A DNA stretch of 53,553 nt from Aeromonas taiwanensis. Lineage in GTDB: Bacteria; Pseudomonadota; Gammaproteobacteria; Enterobacterales; Aeromonadaceae. The stretch's first letter is position 1. Every line of letters starts with the position of its first letter. The DNA lies in contig NZ_CDDD01000021.1 in assembly GCF_000820165.1 (NCBI RefSeq), forward strand, positions 1-53,553. The letters are read 5' to 3'. Below are positions 17,456 to 26,417 of the stretch, piece after piece. Below the pieces are notes generated by a model. That model did no database searches, was not told the DNA's origin, and saw only the letters and a list, made by a program, of their open reading frames with translations. The position numbers were made by a program, and so were the translations under genes.

Positions 17456-17667
17456 ATGGCGCTCCACAACAGGCTCATATACGGACACGTTTACAACTCT
17501 AGCTCCGACGGCAGGGATCTGCGGCGCCCAAGCGGCACCACAGCGTGATCATCGAGATCCGGCTGGGGGAAGAGATGGGCATGTTGTCGCGGCGTGATGA
17601 CGAGACCCCGGCAGAATCCGGGCCTCCGGCCGGGCAAGGTGGATAGGAGGTGAGCACAGGAGATCAT
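17456..17667. other. Gene-free stretch
   Basis: About 210 bases (part of a 310-bp gap) between the two small minus-strand genes. I see no ribosome site with a plausible frame and no clear promoter. Confidence 0.4.
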
Positions 17668-17703
17668 CCGGGTGATGGGGGTTCGAATCTGTGATTCACC
17701 CGG
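17668..17703. repeat. Inverted repeat enclosing a tRNA T-loop-like motif
   Basis: Eight-bp arms CCGGGTGA (17668-17675) and TCACCCGG (17696-17703) enclose GTTCGAATC at 17681-17689, which resembles the T-loop of a tRNA. No acceptor stem, anticodon arm or CCA is present, so it is not a tRNA gene. It could be a fragment of one, an old attachment site, or coincidence. Confidence 0.3.
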
Positions 17704-17721
17704 CCTGGTCGCGGAGAGAGC

Positions 17722-17759
17722 CCAATGAAAAAACCGCCTGAAGGCGGTTTTTTCATTGG
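17722..17759. terminator. Terminator of the 33-residue lysine-rich gene
   Basis: Perfect 17-bp arms (17722-17738 and 17743-17759) around TGAA, made of a GC core flanked by A6/T6 tracts. It works on either strand and lies just downstream of the minus-strand gene at 17769-17870. Confidence 0.92.
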
Positions 17760-17768
17760 CTAGTCATC

Positions 17769-17870
17769 CTACTTCAGGGCTTTTTTCAGCTTCTTTATCT
17801 TGCTCTCGTGCTTGGCTATTTTTGCCTGACGGGCGGCGATCTTCTTCTTGAGCTCTTTCTTGCTGGCCAT
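17769..17870 (-). CDS. 33-residue lysine-rich helical protein
   Basis: A 102-base frame reading MASKKELKKKIAARQAKIAK and continuing in the same style to KKALK. Fourteen of 33 residues are lysine, with isoleucine, leucine and alanine in a heptad-like pattern, suggesting one amphipathic basic helix or a short coiled coil. The gene has an AAGGAG ribosome site eight bases before the ATG and a perfect terminator directly after the stop codon, so it has all parts of an independent gene. The name is unknown to me. A nucleic-acid or ribosome-binding role is a guess from charge alone. Confidence 0.72.
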   Translation of the reverse strand: MASKKELKKKIAARQAKIAKHESKIKKLKKALK

Positions 17871-18055
17871 GGGATTGCTCCTTGGGGTCGGGGGCATCAT
17901 GGGGATCATGGTGCCCGGGGTCTCTCCATGCGTGCCGGGAAGGCCCTCTCCACTGACACACTGGCAGCCAGGGGAGGGGGCATACCGCGGAACTGGTTTG
18001 CAGGATAGTCCAGTTTTCCCCTGGCGCCACCCGAATGCCAGGATATCGGGGCAAC

Positions 18056-18079
18056 AAAAAAGCGCCCCTGGGGGCGCTT
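18056..18079 (-). terminator. Terminator of the PhnA-type gene
   Basis: Nine-bp arms (18060-18068 and 18071-18079) with a two-base gap, and an A run (18056-18061) that becomes the U tract on the minus strand. Confidence 0.9.
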
Positions 18080-18098
18080 CTGTCAGGCAGGGGCGGTA

Positions 18099-18677
18099 TC
18101 AGGCCTTCTTCAGGTAGGCGGCCACCAGCACGATCTGCATGCCGTTGACCTTGCCCTCGATGTGCAGGGGATTGTTGGTCAGGCGAATGCCCTTGACCAG
18201 GGTACCGCGCTTGGCGGTGAACCCGGCGCCCTTGACGTCCAGATCCTTGATCAGGGTGACGGAGTCCCCTTCGACCAGCACGGCGCCGTTGGAATCGACG
18301 GTCGGCACGCTGTCGTCATCGTCACTCGCTACACCGGCTTCTGCCCATGCCCTGGTCTCTTCTTCCATGTACATCATGTCCAGCATGTCCTGGGCCCAGA
18401 GCTCGCCCCGGGTGCTGAGGGCCTTGAGCTGGCGCCAGGCCATCACCTGCACCGCCGGCACCTGACTCCACATGCTGTCACCCAGGCAACGCCAGTGGTT
18501 GACGTCCGTGGTGTCCGGCTGTTCCAGCTGGCCACGGCAGGTGGTGCAGAGTGCCACGCTGTGGTCGTCGTCATTGGCGGGGGAGTGCGGCACCGGGAAG
18601 GCAGTCAGCGCATGTTCTGCGCCACACAGCTCGCATTTGGCATTCGCACGGGCTTGCAGGATGGCATTGATGGTCAT
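18099..18677 (-). CDS. PhnA/YjdM-type zinc-ribbon protein
   Basis: A 192-residue protein. The N-terminal zinc ribbon has two cysteine pairs (CELCG near residue 15, CTTC near 44). A helical and acidic middle follows (about 55-125). The C-terminal PhnA domain (about 130-192) reads VLVEGDSVTLIKDLDVKGAG, then KRGTLVKGIRL and KVNGMQIVLVAAYLKK. E. coli YjdM (formerly PhnA) has only the ribbon and C-terminal domain (about 111 residues), so this is the longer type. Despite its old name it is not a phosphonoacetate hydrolase by sequence, and its function is unsettled. It stands as a single gene with its own terminator. Confidence 0.85.
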   Translation of the reverse strand: MTINAILQARANAKCELCGAEHALTAFPVPHSPANDDDHSVALCTTCRGQLEQPDTTDVNHWRCLGDSMWSQVPAVQVMAWRQLKALSTRGELWAQDMLDMMYMEEETRAWAEAGVASDDDDSVPTVDSNGAVLVEGDSVTLIKDLDVKGAGFTAKRGTLVKGIRLTNNPLHIEGKVNGMQIVLVAAYLKKA

Positions 18678-18834
18678 GTTTGGATTCCGTTGATAGGGGT
18701 AAAGCGGCTCGCCGGGGCGGGCAGCGCGAAGGAGGGGGCGGAATATAGCACAAATCCCTGTATTTTGTCAGGCTACCGCCCGAGGCTTGTGCAGAGGCGT
18801 GGTGACGAGTGCTTTTTGACGGCAGATCGCTAGA

Positions 18835-20064
18835 ATGAGCCACCCTTTTGCACTGCAGGACAGGTTCACCGTGCTGGCCCACCGTTTTCGACAACTGGAT
18901 CGCTTGCTCACCGACGAGAAACACTGGTGGCAATACCAGCCCTATCACCACCTGGGGCTCGCCTTCGCCAGCGAGGCGCCTGCCCTCGCCGAGTGCCTGG
19001 AGGCCCTGAGCCTTGAGGAGATAGCACGCCTCGATGGCGACATGGGGGCGCTCTGCACCCTGCTTGCTCCCTGGATCCCGGCGGGAGCCGAGCTGCAGGC
19101 CCTGAGCTCGCTCGCCGAGTTCGTGCCCGAGCCGGTGCAGTGCGCTAGGGCCGTGGCAATGTACATGCCGGGGCGCAAGCAGGCGCAGATAGAGGCCTTC
19201 ACCGGTTGCCTGCCCCCTCACCCGGGCCCCTATCTGGAGTGGTGCGCCGGCAAGGGACACCTGGGAAGGCTGGTCTCCCTGCACCGGGGGCGCGACATCC
19301 TGAGCCTGGAGTGGCAGGGCGAACTCTGCGAGGAGGGGCGACGCCTCGCGGCGCGCGACGGGGCGCGGATGACCTTCGTGGAGGCGGATGCCTTCGCTCC
19401 TGCCTCGGGGAACCTCATCGCCGAGCACCACCACGCCATGGCGCTGCACGCCTGCGGCGATCTGCACACCCATCTGCTAGCGCGAGTAGCCGAGCGGCGT
19501 GCCCGGGGGGTGACCCTCTCTCCCTGCTGCTACCACCTGATCCGGGGCGATCGCTACGAGCCCCTCTCCCTGGCCGCCAAGGGCAGCGCATTGCGCCTTG
19601 GCAAGAGCGACCTCAAGCTGCCGCTGCAGGAGACGGTGACCGGTGGTGCCCGCATCGCCCGACTGCGGGAACAGGAGGTGGTGTGGCGCCTCGCCTTCGA
19701 CTGCCTGCAGCGCCAGCTGCGCGGAGTGGATGAGTACCTGCCGGTGCCGAACCTGCAAAAGAGCCTGCTGACCGGTGGCTTCGAGGCCTTCTGCCACTGG
19801 GCCGCCGAGCGCAAGGGGATAAGTCTGCCGACGGGGCTCGACTACGACGGTTTCCTGCTCAGGGGAGAGCGGCGCTTCGGGGATGTCGCCCGCATGGAGC
19901 TGGTGCGCCACCTCTTCCGTCGCCCCCTCGAGATCTGGCTCCTGCTCGATCGCGCCCTCTTCCTCGAGGAGCAGGGGTACGAGGTGGAGGTGGGGACCTT
20001 CTGCCCCAAGCCCATGACCCCGCGCAACCTGCTGATCCGGGCGGTGCGCACTCACAGCGCCTAG
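18835..20064 (+). CDS. SAM-dependent methyltransferase, unassigned
   Basis: A 409-residue protein with a methyltransferase core in the middle. The SAM-binding glycine motif is YLEWCAGKGHLGR (about residues 131-143), and the strand-2 acidic end is in LSLEWQ. Later motifs are MALHACGDLHTHLL and TLSPCCYHL, the latter recalling families with a cysteine-rich catalytic loop. The N-terminal 125 residues are helical. A ribosome site before the ATG is weak. It is monocistronic. The substrate cannot be predicted; an RNA or protein target would fit the family style. Confidence 0.75.
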   Translation: MSHPFALQDRFTVLAHRFRQLDRLLTDEKHWWQYQPYHHLGLAFASEAPALAECLEALSLEEIARLDGDMGALCTLLAPWIPAGAELQALSSLAEFVPEPVQCARAVAMYMPGRKQAQIEAFTGCLPPHPGPYLEWCAGKGHLGRLVSLHRGRDILSLEWQGELCEEGRRLAARDGARMTFVEADAFAPASGNLIAEHHHAMALHACGDLHTHLLARVAERRARGVTLSPCCYHLIRGDRYEPLSLAAKGSALRLGKSDLKLPLQETVTGGARIARLREQEVVWRLAFDCLQRQLRGVDEYLPVPNLQKSLLTGGFEAFCHWAAERKGISLPTGLDYDGFLLRGERRFGDVARMELVRHLFRRPLEIWLLLDRALFLEEQGYEVEVGTFCPKPMTPRNLLIRAVRTHSA

Positions 20065-20265
20065 CCGAAGAGGGTCTCGGCATGTGGCGACGGGCCTGCG
20101 CGATGGCAACGTTCGCCGCCGGTTCCTCCTCGACAAAGAGCGCCATCTGAGTGCAGCGGTGAAATGGCTCACATTTTCGCCAAATTCTTAATTCTTGTCG
20201 TGAATTTAGTTGTCGGGATGCCTATGCTCCCCCCTGACTTTATTGCGAGACAAGGATGGTTACCC

Positions 20266-21711
20266 ATGTTCACACTCAAGCGCACTGCCTGTCTGGTTGC
20301 CCTCGTCTGGGCACTTCCGGGCCAGGCCGCCATGACGATCCAGCCCGATCCCCAGAACAGCGGCGGCTATGTGATTGCGGCGGCGGATCTTGCCAGCGCG
20401 GCGCAGGCCAAGACCGCCAACCCCATGTACGGGATCTGGTCCAAGGCCCTCGCGACCCGGCCCAATAGCGTGGTGGAGGCGATCGTGGCACGCGCCCCCG
20501 GCAACCCGGACAACGTCAAGCGAGTCGAGCGGGTCTTCACCGAAGCGGACTGGGACTTCCTGACCCAGATGGCCGCTCCGGAATACACTTACGAGCGCTT
20601 CCTGCGGGCGGTCGGCAAGTTCCCCGCCTTCTGCGGCGACTACACGGACGGTCGCAACGCCGATGCCATCTGCAAAAAATCCATCATCACCGCCTTCGCC
20701 CACTTCGCCCAGGAGACCGGCGGCCACATCGGCAAGGACAATGTCTCCGACAACCCGCTGGGGCTGGAGGAGTGGCAGCAGGCCTTGGTGCACGTGCGCG
20801 AGATGGGCTGGTCGGAGGGACAGACCGGCTACACCACGGGTTGCGGCCAGAACGACTGGCAGAACAAGAAGTGGCCGTGCAGCACCGGCCAGGGCTATTT
20901 CGGTCGCGGCGCCAAGCAGCTCTCCTACCATTTCAACTACGGCGCCTTCTCCGAGGCCATGTTTGGCGGCGATGCCTCTGTGCTCCTCAACAACCCGGGG
21001 CTGGTGGCCGACTCCTGGCTCAACCTTGCCTCCGCCATCTGGTTCTTCCTGACCCCGCAGGCTCCCAAGCCCGCCATGCTGCACGTGATCGACCGCACCT
21101 GGGTGCCCTCCCAGCGGGAGATCGCGGCGGGCATCGGCTATGGCTTTGGCACCACCATCAACGTCATCAACGGCGGCATCGAGTGCGGCGAGCAGAACAG
21201 GGACAAGGGGCAGCCGGTCAACCGTATCCGCTATTGGGAGGGGCTGGCGGCCCACTACGGGATCCCCGTGCTGGCCGACGAGAAGAACACCTGCTGGCAG
21301 CAGACCCCCTATGGCAGCCTCAACCTCAACGGCGCCACCGACGTGCTCTACACCAACTGGGACGGCAACTGGAAATACTACCCGGACAGACCCGGTGGCT
21401 ACTCGTTCGAATGCGAGCTGGTGGGCTTCCAGACCGCCTACTCGGCCCTGGTGCCGGGGGATTACGAGAAGTGCGTGACCAACGTCTACGGCTCCCACGC
21501 CAACTGGCCCAAGGTGCGGGTGGTGGCCCAGCTCGATCCTGCGCCCGTCGACCCGACTACGCCACCGGTGGGCGGCGTCCCCGCCTGGGAGGCAAGCAAG
21601 GTCTACACCGCCGGCAACAAGGTGAGCCACAAGGGGGTCATCTATCAGGCCAAGTGGTGGACCCAGGGCAATGAGCCTGGCAAGGGGGATCCCTGGGCTG
21701 TGGTGAACTGA
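20266..21711 (+). CDS. Secreted GH19 chitinase with C-terminal chitin-binding module
   Basis: A 481-residue exported enzyme. The signal peptide is at 1-24 (ending GQAA). The glycoside hydrolase family 19 domain runs roughly from residue 95 to 385, with FAHFAQETGGH carrying the expected first catalytic Glu, YFGRGAKQLSYHFNYG and INGGIECG. A Pro/Thr-rich linker (PVDPTTPPVGG) leads to a C-terminal CBM5/12-type module (AWEASKVYTAGNKVSHKG and AKWWTQGNEPG). It would cleave chitin by the inverting mechanism outside the cell. AAGGA nine bases before the ATG at 20266 and the signal peptide set the start. Monocistronic, followed by a hairpin. Confidence 0.93.
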   Translation: MFTLKRTACLVALVWALPGQAAMTIQPDPQNSGGYVIAAADLASAAQAKTANPMYGIWSKALATRPNSVVEAIVARAPGNPDNVKRVERVFTEADWDFLTQMAAPEYTYERFLRAVGKFPAFCGDYTDGRNADAICKKSIITAFAHFAQETGGHIGKDNVSDNPLGLEEWQQALVHVREMGWSEGQTGYTTGCGQNDWQNKKWPCSTGQGYFGRGAKQLSYHFNYGAFSEAMFGGDASVLLNNPGLVADSWLNLASAIWFFLTPQAPKPAMLHVIDRTWVPSQREIAAGIGYGFGTTINVINGGIECGEQNRDKGQPVNRIRYWEGLAAHYGIPVLADEKNTCWQQTPYGSLNLNGATDVLYTNWDGNWKYYPDRPGGYSFECELVGFQTAYSALVPGDYEKCVTNVYGSHANWPKVRVVAQLDPAPVDPTTPPVGGVPAWEASKVYTAGNKVSHKGVIYQAKWWTQGNEPGKGDPWAVVN

Positions 21712-21730
21712 GCCGCGGCAGCAGCATGAG

Positions 21731-21755
21731 CAGGGGAGGCGACAGGCCTCCCCTG
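21731..21755 (+). terminator. Hairpin after the chitinase gene
   Basis: Perfect 10-bp arms (21731-21740 and 21746-21755) around GACAG. The following bases are only partly T-rich, so termination may be incomplete. Confidence 0.65.
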
Positions 21756-22045
21756 ATTGTCTGTGGGCAGGGCACCCCTGGTGCGTTCTCTTTTTATGAA
21801 GATAGCGGGCTGTGCCCCTCGGCAAGGAGTACGTCCGATAAGCATCGCCTGATCCCGGTGCAGGAGAAGGCGCCAATGGCCCGTCAACCGCCGGGATAAC
21901 GGGGGATGCCCCCCGCGAACCGGTTGCCTGGCAGGGGGGGATCGCCGGATGGTCTGTTGCCGCTGCCCGGTTTGCGTGCTACTTCAACTGGTGCGACGGG
22001 GATCGGGGGCGCTCTTCGCTCCTTGTGTCGCCCTGTATTCAAGGA
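21756..22045. other. Gene-free stretch before the GFA-fold gene
   Basis: About 290 bases with no frame having a good ribosome site. The promoter of the following gene is presumably here, but I could not pick it out. Confidence 0.4.
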
Positions 22046-22051
22046 GGGATC

Positions 22052-22450
22052 ATGGAAGGTCATTGTCTGTGTGGCGGGGTCCGGGTGGTGAGTGGCGATC
22101 ACAAGGAGGTCAATCTCTGTCACTGCGCCATGTGCCGGCGCTGGTCCGGTGGGCCCATGTTTGCGGTCCACGGCGGCAAGGGCGTGCGCTTCACCGGGAT
22201 CACCCCGGTGGCCTACCGCTCGTCCGAGTGGGCGGAGCGCGGTTTCTGTCCCACCTGCGGTACCCACCTCTTCTATCACCTGCTGCCGACGGATGAGTAC
22301 ATCCTCTGTGCCGGGTTGTTCCAGGAACAGGGGTTCGAGCTCACCGGGCAGATCTTCATCGACGAGAAGCCGGACTTTTACGAGCTCAAGAACGATACCC
22401 CGACCCTGACCGGACAGCAGGTGTTCGAACAGTTTGCCCCCAAACCCTGA
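22052..22450 (+). CDS. GFA (CENP-V) family zinc protein
   Basis: A 132-residue protein of the glutathione-dependent formaldehyde-activating (GFA/CENP-V) fold. The structural cysteines are all visible: CLCGGV near the start, CHCAMCRRWSGG, and FCPTCGTHLF. The family binds two zinc ions; most members have no proven activity, and the formaldehyde-activating name comes from one founding enzyme. A very strong AAGGAGGG site precedes the ATG at 22052. The next gene follows after 18 bases, so the two are probably co-transcribed. Confidence 0.88.
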   Translation: MEGHCLCGGVRVVSGDHKEVNLCHCAMCRRWSGGPMFAVHGGKGVRFTGITPVAYRSSEWAERGFCPTCGTHLFYHLLPTDEYILCAGLFQEQGFELTGQIFIDEKPDFYELKNDTPTLTGQQVFEQFAPKP

Positions 22451-22468
22451 CGACGGGAGTCAGAGCTG

Positions 22469-23068
22469 ATGGAGCTGGTGGTGATCCGCCATGGGGAGAC
22501 CCGGGCCAACGCCGAGGGGCGTTATCTGGGGGCGCTGGATCTGCCCCTTAACGACCGGGGGCGGGAGCAGGTGGTCGAGCTGGCGCAAGCCCTTGCGGGT
22601 GAGGGGCCGTTTGCCTGCCTGCTCTCGTCTCCCTTGCTGCGCGCCAGGCAGAGTGCGCAGCCAATTGCTCGGGAGCTGGCTCTGCCGGTCCGGATAGAGC
22701 CCGCCTTTCGTGAACGCCACGTGGGACTCTTCGAGGGGTTGACCCAGACAGAAGCGAGAGAGCGCTACCCAGCACTCTGGGCGCGCAACATTACCCGTCG
22801 CTGGGATGAGGCACCTCCCGGCGGCGAATCCCTGGATGCGGTGATAGCGCGGGTATCCCGGGGGCTGACCGCGCTGGTGCACAGGCATGGTGGGGAGCGG
22901 GTATTGCTGGTGGCCCACGGGGTGGTGGCCAAGGTGATCCGCGCCCTCACCGGCGCAGGTTTTGCCGACTTCTTCTCGTGGCAGCTGCATAACGGCGGCA
23001 GGCTGGTGGTCAGTCTGGATCCTGCCCGGCCGCCGGTATATTGCCATCGCCCAGTGGGGCAGGAGTAA
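22469..23068 (+). CDS. Histidine phosphatase (phosphoglycerate mutase-like)
   Basis: A 199-residue histidine-phosphatase family member. The catalytic RHGETRAN is at residues 7-14, SSPLLRARQSAQPIA is the second block, ERHVGLFEGLT contains the acid residue region, and LLVAHGVVAKVI has the second His. The pattern resembles CobC/GpmB-type broad phosphatases and not the true cofactor-dependent mutase GpmA, which is longer. It lies 18 bp after the GFA-fold gene. The substrate is unknown. Confidence 0.85.
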   Translation: MELVVIRHGETRANAEGRYLGALDLPLNDRGREQVVELAQALAGEGPFACLLSSPLLRARQSAQPIARELALPVRIEPAFRERHVGLFEGLTQTEARERYPALWARNITRRWDEAPPGGESLDAVIARVSRGLTALVHRHGGERVLLVAHGVVAKVIRALTGAGFADFFSWQLHNGGRLVVSLDPARPPVYCHRPVGQE

Positions 23069-23145
23069 TTCCGCTTTTTGATGATGGCCGTGCTGACTCG
23101 GCCCGTGATGGCGATCACTCCAGGCCCTGAGGAAAGAGGGTGACC

Positions 23146-23161
23146 GCCTGGCCGGCCAGGC
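23146..23161. repeat. Perfect 16-bp palindrome upstream of the SRPBCC gene
   Basis: GCCTGGCCGGCCAGGC is its own reverse complement and lies about 30 bp before the next start codon, within the likely promoter or leader. It may be an operator; chance is not excluded in GC-rich DNA. Confidence 0.3.
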
Positions 23162-23191
23162 AGAGTACAACAGTGAGCAAAGGAGAGTGCG

Positions 23192-23602
23192 ATGAAGATA
23201 AGCGTCAGTGTCCTGGTAGAGCGCCCCCTGGCCGAGGTATGGCTGGGCTGGAACACGCCAGCCAGCATCATGGAGTGGAACGCCGCCTCCCCACAGTGGC
23301 ACTGTCCCCAAAGCCGGGTGGATCTGCGGGTCGGGGGGCGTTTTAGCCACCGCATGGCGGCCAGGGATGGCAGCATGGGGTTCGATTTCGAGGGCACCTT
23401 CACCGAGGTCAGGGCGCCGACGGGGCTCGGCTACGTCATGGACGATGGCCGCGAGGTCAGCGTGCGGTTCGTGGAGGAGCAGGGCGGCACCCGGGTGGAG
23501 GAGGTGTTCGACGCCGAGTCCCAGCACAGCGGCGAGGCGCAGCGGGCCGGCTGGCAGAGCATCCTGGATAACTTCAAGCGCCACATGGAGGCCGCCGGAT
23601 AA
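23192..23602 (+). CDS. SRPBCC (AHSA1-type) ligand-binding protein
   Basis: A 136-residue protein of the START-like SRPBCC fold. It begins MKISVSVLVERPLAEVWLGW, followed by IMEWNAASPQWHCP and GFDFEGTFTEV, and ends with a long helix (QSILDNFKRHMEAA), as in AHSA1/YndB-type proteins. Such proteins form a hydrophobic cavity; functions range from ligand binding to cofactor of Hsp90. No partner nearby suggests a role. AGGAG lies just upstream of the ATG, and a terminator follows. Confidence 0.82.
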   Translation: MKISVSVLVERPLAEVWLGWNTPASIMEWNAASPQWHCPQSRVDLRVGGRFSHRMAARDGSMGFDFEGTFTEVRAPTGLGYVMDDGREVSVRFVEEQGGTRVEEVFDAESQHSGEAQRAGWQSILDNFKRHMEAAG

Positions 23603-23622
23603 GGCGCCATGGCGGCACCAAT

Positions 23623-23655
23623 AAAAAACCACCGCAGCTTGTCGGTGGTTTTTTT
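23623..23655. terminator. Bidirectional terminator between the SRPBCC gene and smrB
   Basis: Twelve-bp arms (23623-23634 and 23643-23654) with an eight-base loop; A6 on the left and T7 on the right allow use on both strands. Confidence 0.92.
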
Positions 23656-23695
23656 GTATCAGGCCGGTGGCTGCCCCCAGGCGAGCGCGAAGCAG

Positions 23696-24220
23696 TTACT
23701 CTTCGATATCCAGCAGCACCAGGATGGCGCTCTCTCCCCCCCATTCCCGTGGCGCCTGGTGGAAGGCCTGCACGTTGGGATGCTGGGCCAGCCAGCTCGG
23801 GATGCGTTGCTTCAGGATATGTTTACCGATGCCGTGCATCACCGAGGCGACGTGAATGTTCTCGCGTCGGCAGAGAGTGAGCAGGGCTGCCAGCTCCAGC
23901 TTGGCCTGGTGCTGGTTCATGCCGTGCAGGTCCAGGTAGATCTCCGGCGGGTAGCTGCCGCGCTTGAGCTTTTTCAGCTCGAATTTCGACACGTCTTCAC
24001 GCACGTAACGGGTCGGCCCGTCCGCCTCGAGATGGGGCTGGTACTCGTCGCTGAAAAAGTGGTCGACCCCAAGCTTTTCGCGGCTCTCGCGCACTTCGCG
24101 TTTCTGCTTGACCGGGCTTGAGGAGGCCCTTATGGTATCTTGCTTTATTTTCCGGGTACCTTTGACCGCATCGCGAAACAGCAGGCTTTCCTCGTCTGTG
24201 AGTGAGGGCGTTTTTTTCAT
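23696..24220 (-). CDS. smrB: Ribosome rescue endonuclease SmrB
   Basis: A 174-residue Smr-domain protein matching E. coli SmrB/YfcN (about 183 residues), which cuts mRNA between collided ribosomes. The N-terminal part is charged and flexible (residues 1-85). The Smr domain (about 90-174) has [15 protein letters not shown] and the [10 protein letters not shown] segment, the two signature blocks. It is divergent from prmB with a 65-bp gap. The same divergent arrangement is found in E. coli, so the region is conserved. Confidence 0.93.
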   Translation of the reverse strand: MKKTPSLTDEESLLFRDAVKGTRKIKQDTIRASSSPVKQKREVRESREKLGVDHFFSDEYQPHLEADGPTRYVREDVSKFELKKLKRGSYPPEIYLDLHGMNQHQAKLELAALLTLCRRENIHVASVMHGIGKHILKQRIPSWLAQHPNVQAFHQAPREWGGESAILVLLDIEE

Positions 24221-24285
24221 CAGGTACTCGTCTTGCTCGCTGTATAAAATTCTCGGGCCGGATATTACTCGACTTGGAGGTGGAT

Positions 24286-25221
24286 TTGGACAAGATATTT
24301 ATCGATGAGGTGGTTGCCGAGATGCACACCATCCAGGACATGTTGCGCTGGGCCATGAGTCGTTTCAACGACGCCGGGATCTTCTACGGACATGGTACCG
24401 ACAACGCCTGGGATGAGGCCGTGCAACTGGTGCTGCCCGCGTTACATCTGCCGCCGGACGTGGATCCGGCCATGCGCCACTCCCGCCTGACCACCAGCGA
24501 GCGTCACCGCATCGCCGAGCTCATCATCCGCCGCGTGCAGGAGCGGGTGCCGGCACCTTATCTCACCAACAAGGCCTGGTATGCCGGTTGGGAGTTCTAT
24601 GTGGACGAGCGTGTGCTCATTCCGCGCTCCCCGATTGCCGAGATGGTGGCCAACCGCTTCGCCCCCTTCCTGAAGGACGAGCCGACCCGGATCATGGATC
24701 TTTGCACCGGCTCCGGTTGCATCGCCATCATCATGGCCCACGAGTTCCCCCACGCGGAAGTGGATGCCATCGACATCAGCGTCGATGCCCTCAACGTGGC
24801 CGAGCGCAACATCAACGATCACGGCCTCGAGCAGCAGGTCATCCCCATCCGCTCCGATCTGTTCCGGGATCTGCCGGCCGGTGACAAGTACGATCTCATC
24901 GTCTCCAACCCCCCCTACGTGGACTCCGAGGACATGTCGGATCTGCCGGACGAGTTCCGCCACGAGCCGGAGCTGGCCCTGGCGTCGGGCTCCGACGGCC
25001 TCAAGCTCACCAAGCGCATCCTGGCCAACGCTGCCGACTTCCTGAAAGAGGATGGCGTACTGGTGGTCGAGGTGGGCAACAGCATGATCCACCTGGAAGC
25101 CCAGTTCCCCGACGTGCCCTTCACCTGGGTGGAGTTCGAGAACGGCGGTCACGGCGTCTTCGTGATGACCCGTGCAGAACTCGAGCAGTATCAGGCCCAT
25201 TTCGCGATCTACAAGAACTAA
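24286..25221 (+). CDS. prmB: Ribosomal protein uL3 glutamine methyltransferase
   Basis: A 311-residue enzyme (E. coli 310) that methylates a glutamine of ribosomal protein L3. The N-terminal helical domain (1-115) is followed by the Rossmann methyltransferase, with motif [22 protein letters not shown], and the glutamine-methyltransferase signature [10 protein letters not shown]. The start is TTG at 24286 (LDKIFIDE, against MDKIFVDE in E. coli), five bases after a full GGAGG. A more upstream ATG would add an unsupported N-terminus. aroC follows after 16 bases, as in E. coli. Confidence 0.95.
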   Translation: MDKIFIDEVVAEMHTIQDMLRWAMSRFNDAGIFYGHGTDNAWDEAVQLVLPALHLPPDVDPAMRHSRLTTSERHRIAELIIRRVQERVPAPYLTNKAWYAGWEFYVDERVLIPRSPIAEMVANRFAPFLKDEPTRIMDLCTGSGCIAIIMAHEFPHAEVDAIDISVDALNVAERNINDHGLEQQVIPIRSDLFRDLPAGDKYDLIVSNPPYVDSEDMSDLPDEFRHEPELALASGSDGLKLTKRILANAADFLKEDGVLVVEVGNSMIHLEAQFPDVPFTWVEFENGGHGVFVMTRAELEQYQAHFAIYKN

Positions 25222-25237
25222 GCAGCAAGGAGCACCC

Positions 25238-26326
25238 ATGGCAGGGAACAGTTTTGGCCAACTCTTTCGGGTCACCACCTTTGGCGAGAGCCACGGCCTG
25301 GCGCTGGGCGCCGTGGTCGACGGCTGCCCCCCGGGGCTGGAGATAAGCGAAGCGGATCTGCAGGGAGATCTGGACCGGCGCAAACCCGGCACCTCCCGCT
25401 ACACCACCCAGCGCCGCGAGGCGGACGAGGTGAAGATCCTCTCCGGGGTGTTCGAGGGCAGGACCACGGGCACCTCCATCGGGCTCTTGATCGAGAACAC
25501 CGATCAGCGCTCCAAGGACTACTCCGAGATCAAGGACCTGTTCCGCCCCGGCCACGCCGACTACACCTATCACCAGAAGTACGGCCAGCGTGACTACCGT
25601 GGCGGCGGCCGCTCCTCCGCGCGGGAAACCGCCATGCGGGTGGCGGCGGGGGCCATTGCCAAGAAGTACCTCAAGCAGGTGCACGGCATCGAGATCATCG
25701 GCTTCCTCTCCCAGCTCGGCCCCATCAAGGCGGAAGGCTTCGACGAGACCCAGATCGAACAGAACCCCTTCTTCTTCCCCGATGCGGGCAAGCTGGAGGC
25801 ACTCGATGAATACATGCGTGCCCTGAAGAAAGAGGGCAACAGCGTGGGGGCCAAGGTCTCCGTGGTGGCGCGCAACGTGCCGGTGGGGCTGGGCGAACCC
25901 GTGTTCGATCGCCTCGACGCCGACATCGCCCACGCCATGATGGGCATCAATGCGGTGAAGGGGGTGGAGATCGGCGATGGTTTCGGGGTGGTGGAGCAGA
26001 AGGGCTCCGAGCACCGGGACGAGATGACGCCGACCGGCTTTGCCAGCAACCATGCGGGCGGCATCCTGGGCGGTATCTCCTCCGGCCAGGATATCGTGGT
26101 GAGCATGGCCCTCAAGCCCACCTCCAGCATCACGGTGCCGGGCAAGACCATCACCACCAGCGGTGAGGCCACCGAGATGATCACCAAGGGACGTCACGAC
26201 CCCTGCGTCGGCATCCGTGCCGTGCCCATCGCCGAGGCCATGCTGGCCCTGGTGCTGATGGATCACCTGCTGCGTCACCGCGCCCAGAACCAGGGCGTGC
26301 ATACCCAGACCCCGCAGCTGCGCTGA
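25238..26326 (+). CDS. aroC: Chorismate synthase
   Basis: A 362-residue enzyme (E. coli 361) making chorismate from 5-enolpyruvylshikimate 3-phosphate, the last step of the shikimate pathway; it needs reduced FMN. Signatures are [11 protein letters not shown] near the N-terminus, [18 protein letters not shown] in the middle and [19 protein letters not shown] near the end. AAGGAG lies six to seven bases before the ATG at 25238. It is co-transcribed with prmB and ends at a strong hairpin. Confidence 0.97.
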   Translation: MAGNSFGQLFRVTTFGESHGLALGAVVDGCPPGLEISEADLQGDLDRRKPGTSRYTTQRREADEVKILSGVFEGRTTGTSIGLLIENTDQRSKDYSEIKDLFRPGHADYTYHQKYGQRDYRGGGRSSARETAMRVAAGAIAKKYLKQVHGIEIIGFLSQLGPIKAEGFDETQIEQNPFFFPDAGKLEALDEYMRALKKEGNSVGAKVSVVARNVPVGLGEPVFDRLDADIAHAMMGINAVKGVEIGDGFGVVEQKGSEHRDEMTPTGFASNHAGGILGGISSGQDIVVSMALKPTSSITVPGKTITTSGEATEMITKGRHDPCVGIRAVPIAEAMLALVLMDHLLRHRAQNQGVHTQTPQLR

Positions 26327-26364
26327 TCGCGCAACTGCCAGGGTGAGTGATCACCAGAGACGAC

Positions 26365-26391
26365 AAGGCGACCCCCGGGGTCGCCTTTTTT
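26365..26391 (+). terminator. aroC terminator
   Basis: Nine-bp arms (26365-26373 and 26379-26387) followed by six T. The stem AAGGCGACC/GGTCGCCTT is the same as that of the cra terminator. Confidence 0.92.
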
Positions 26392-26417
26392 ATGGTTTCT
26401 TGCCTCCGGCCTGTGGG

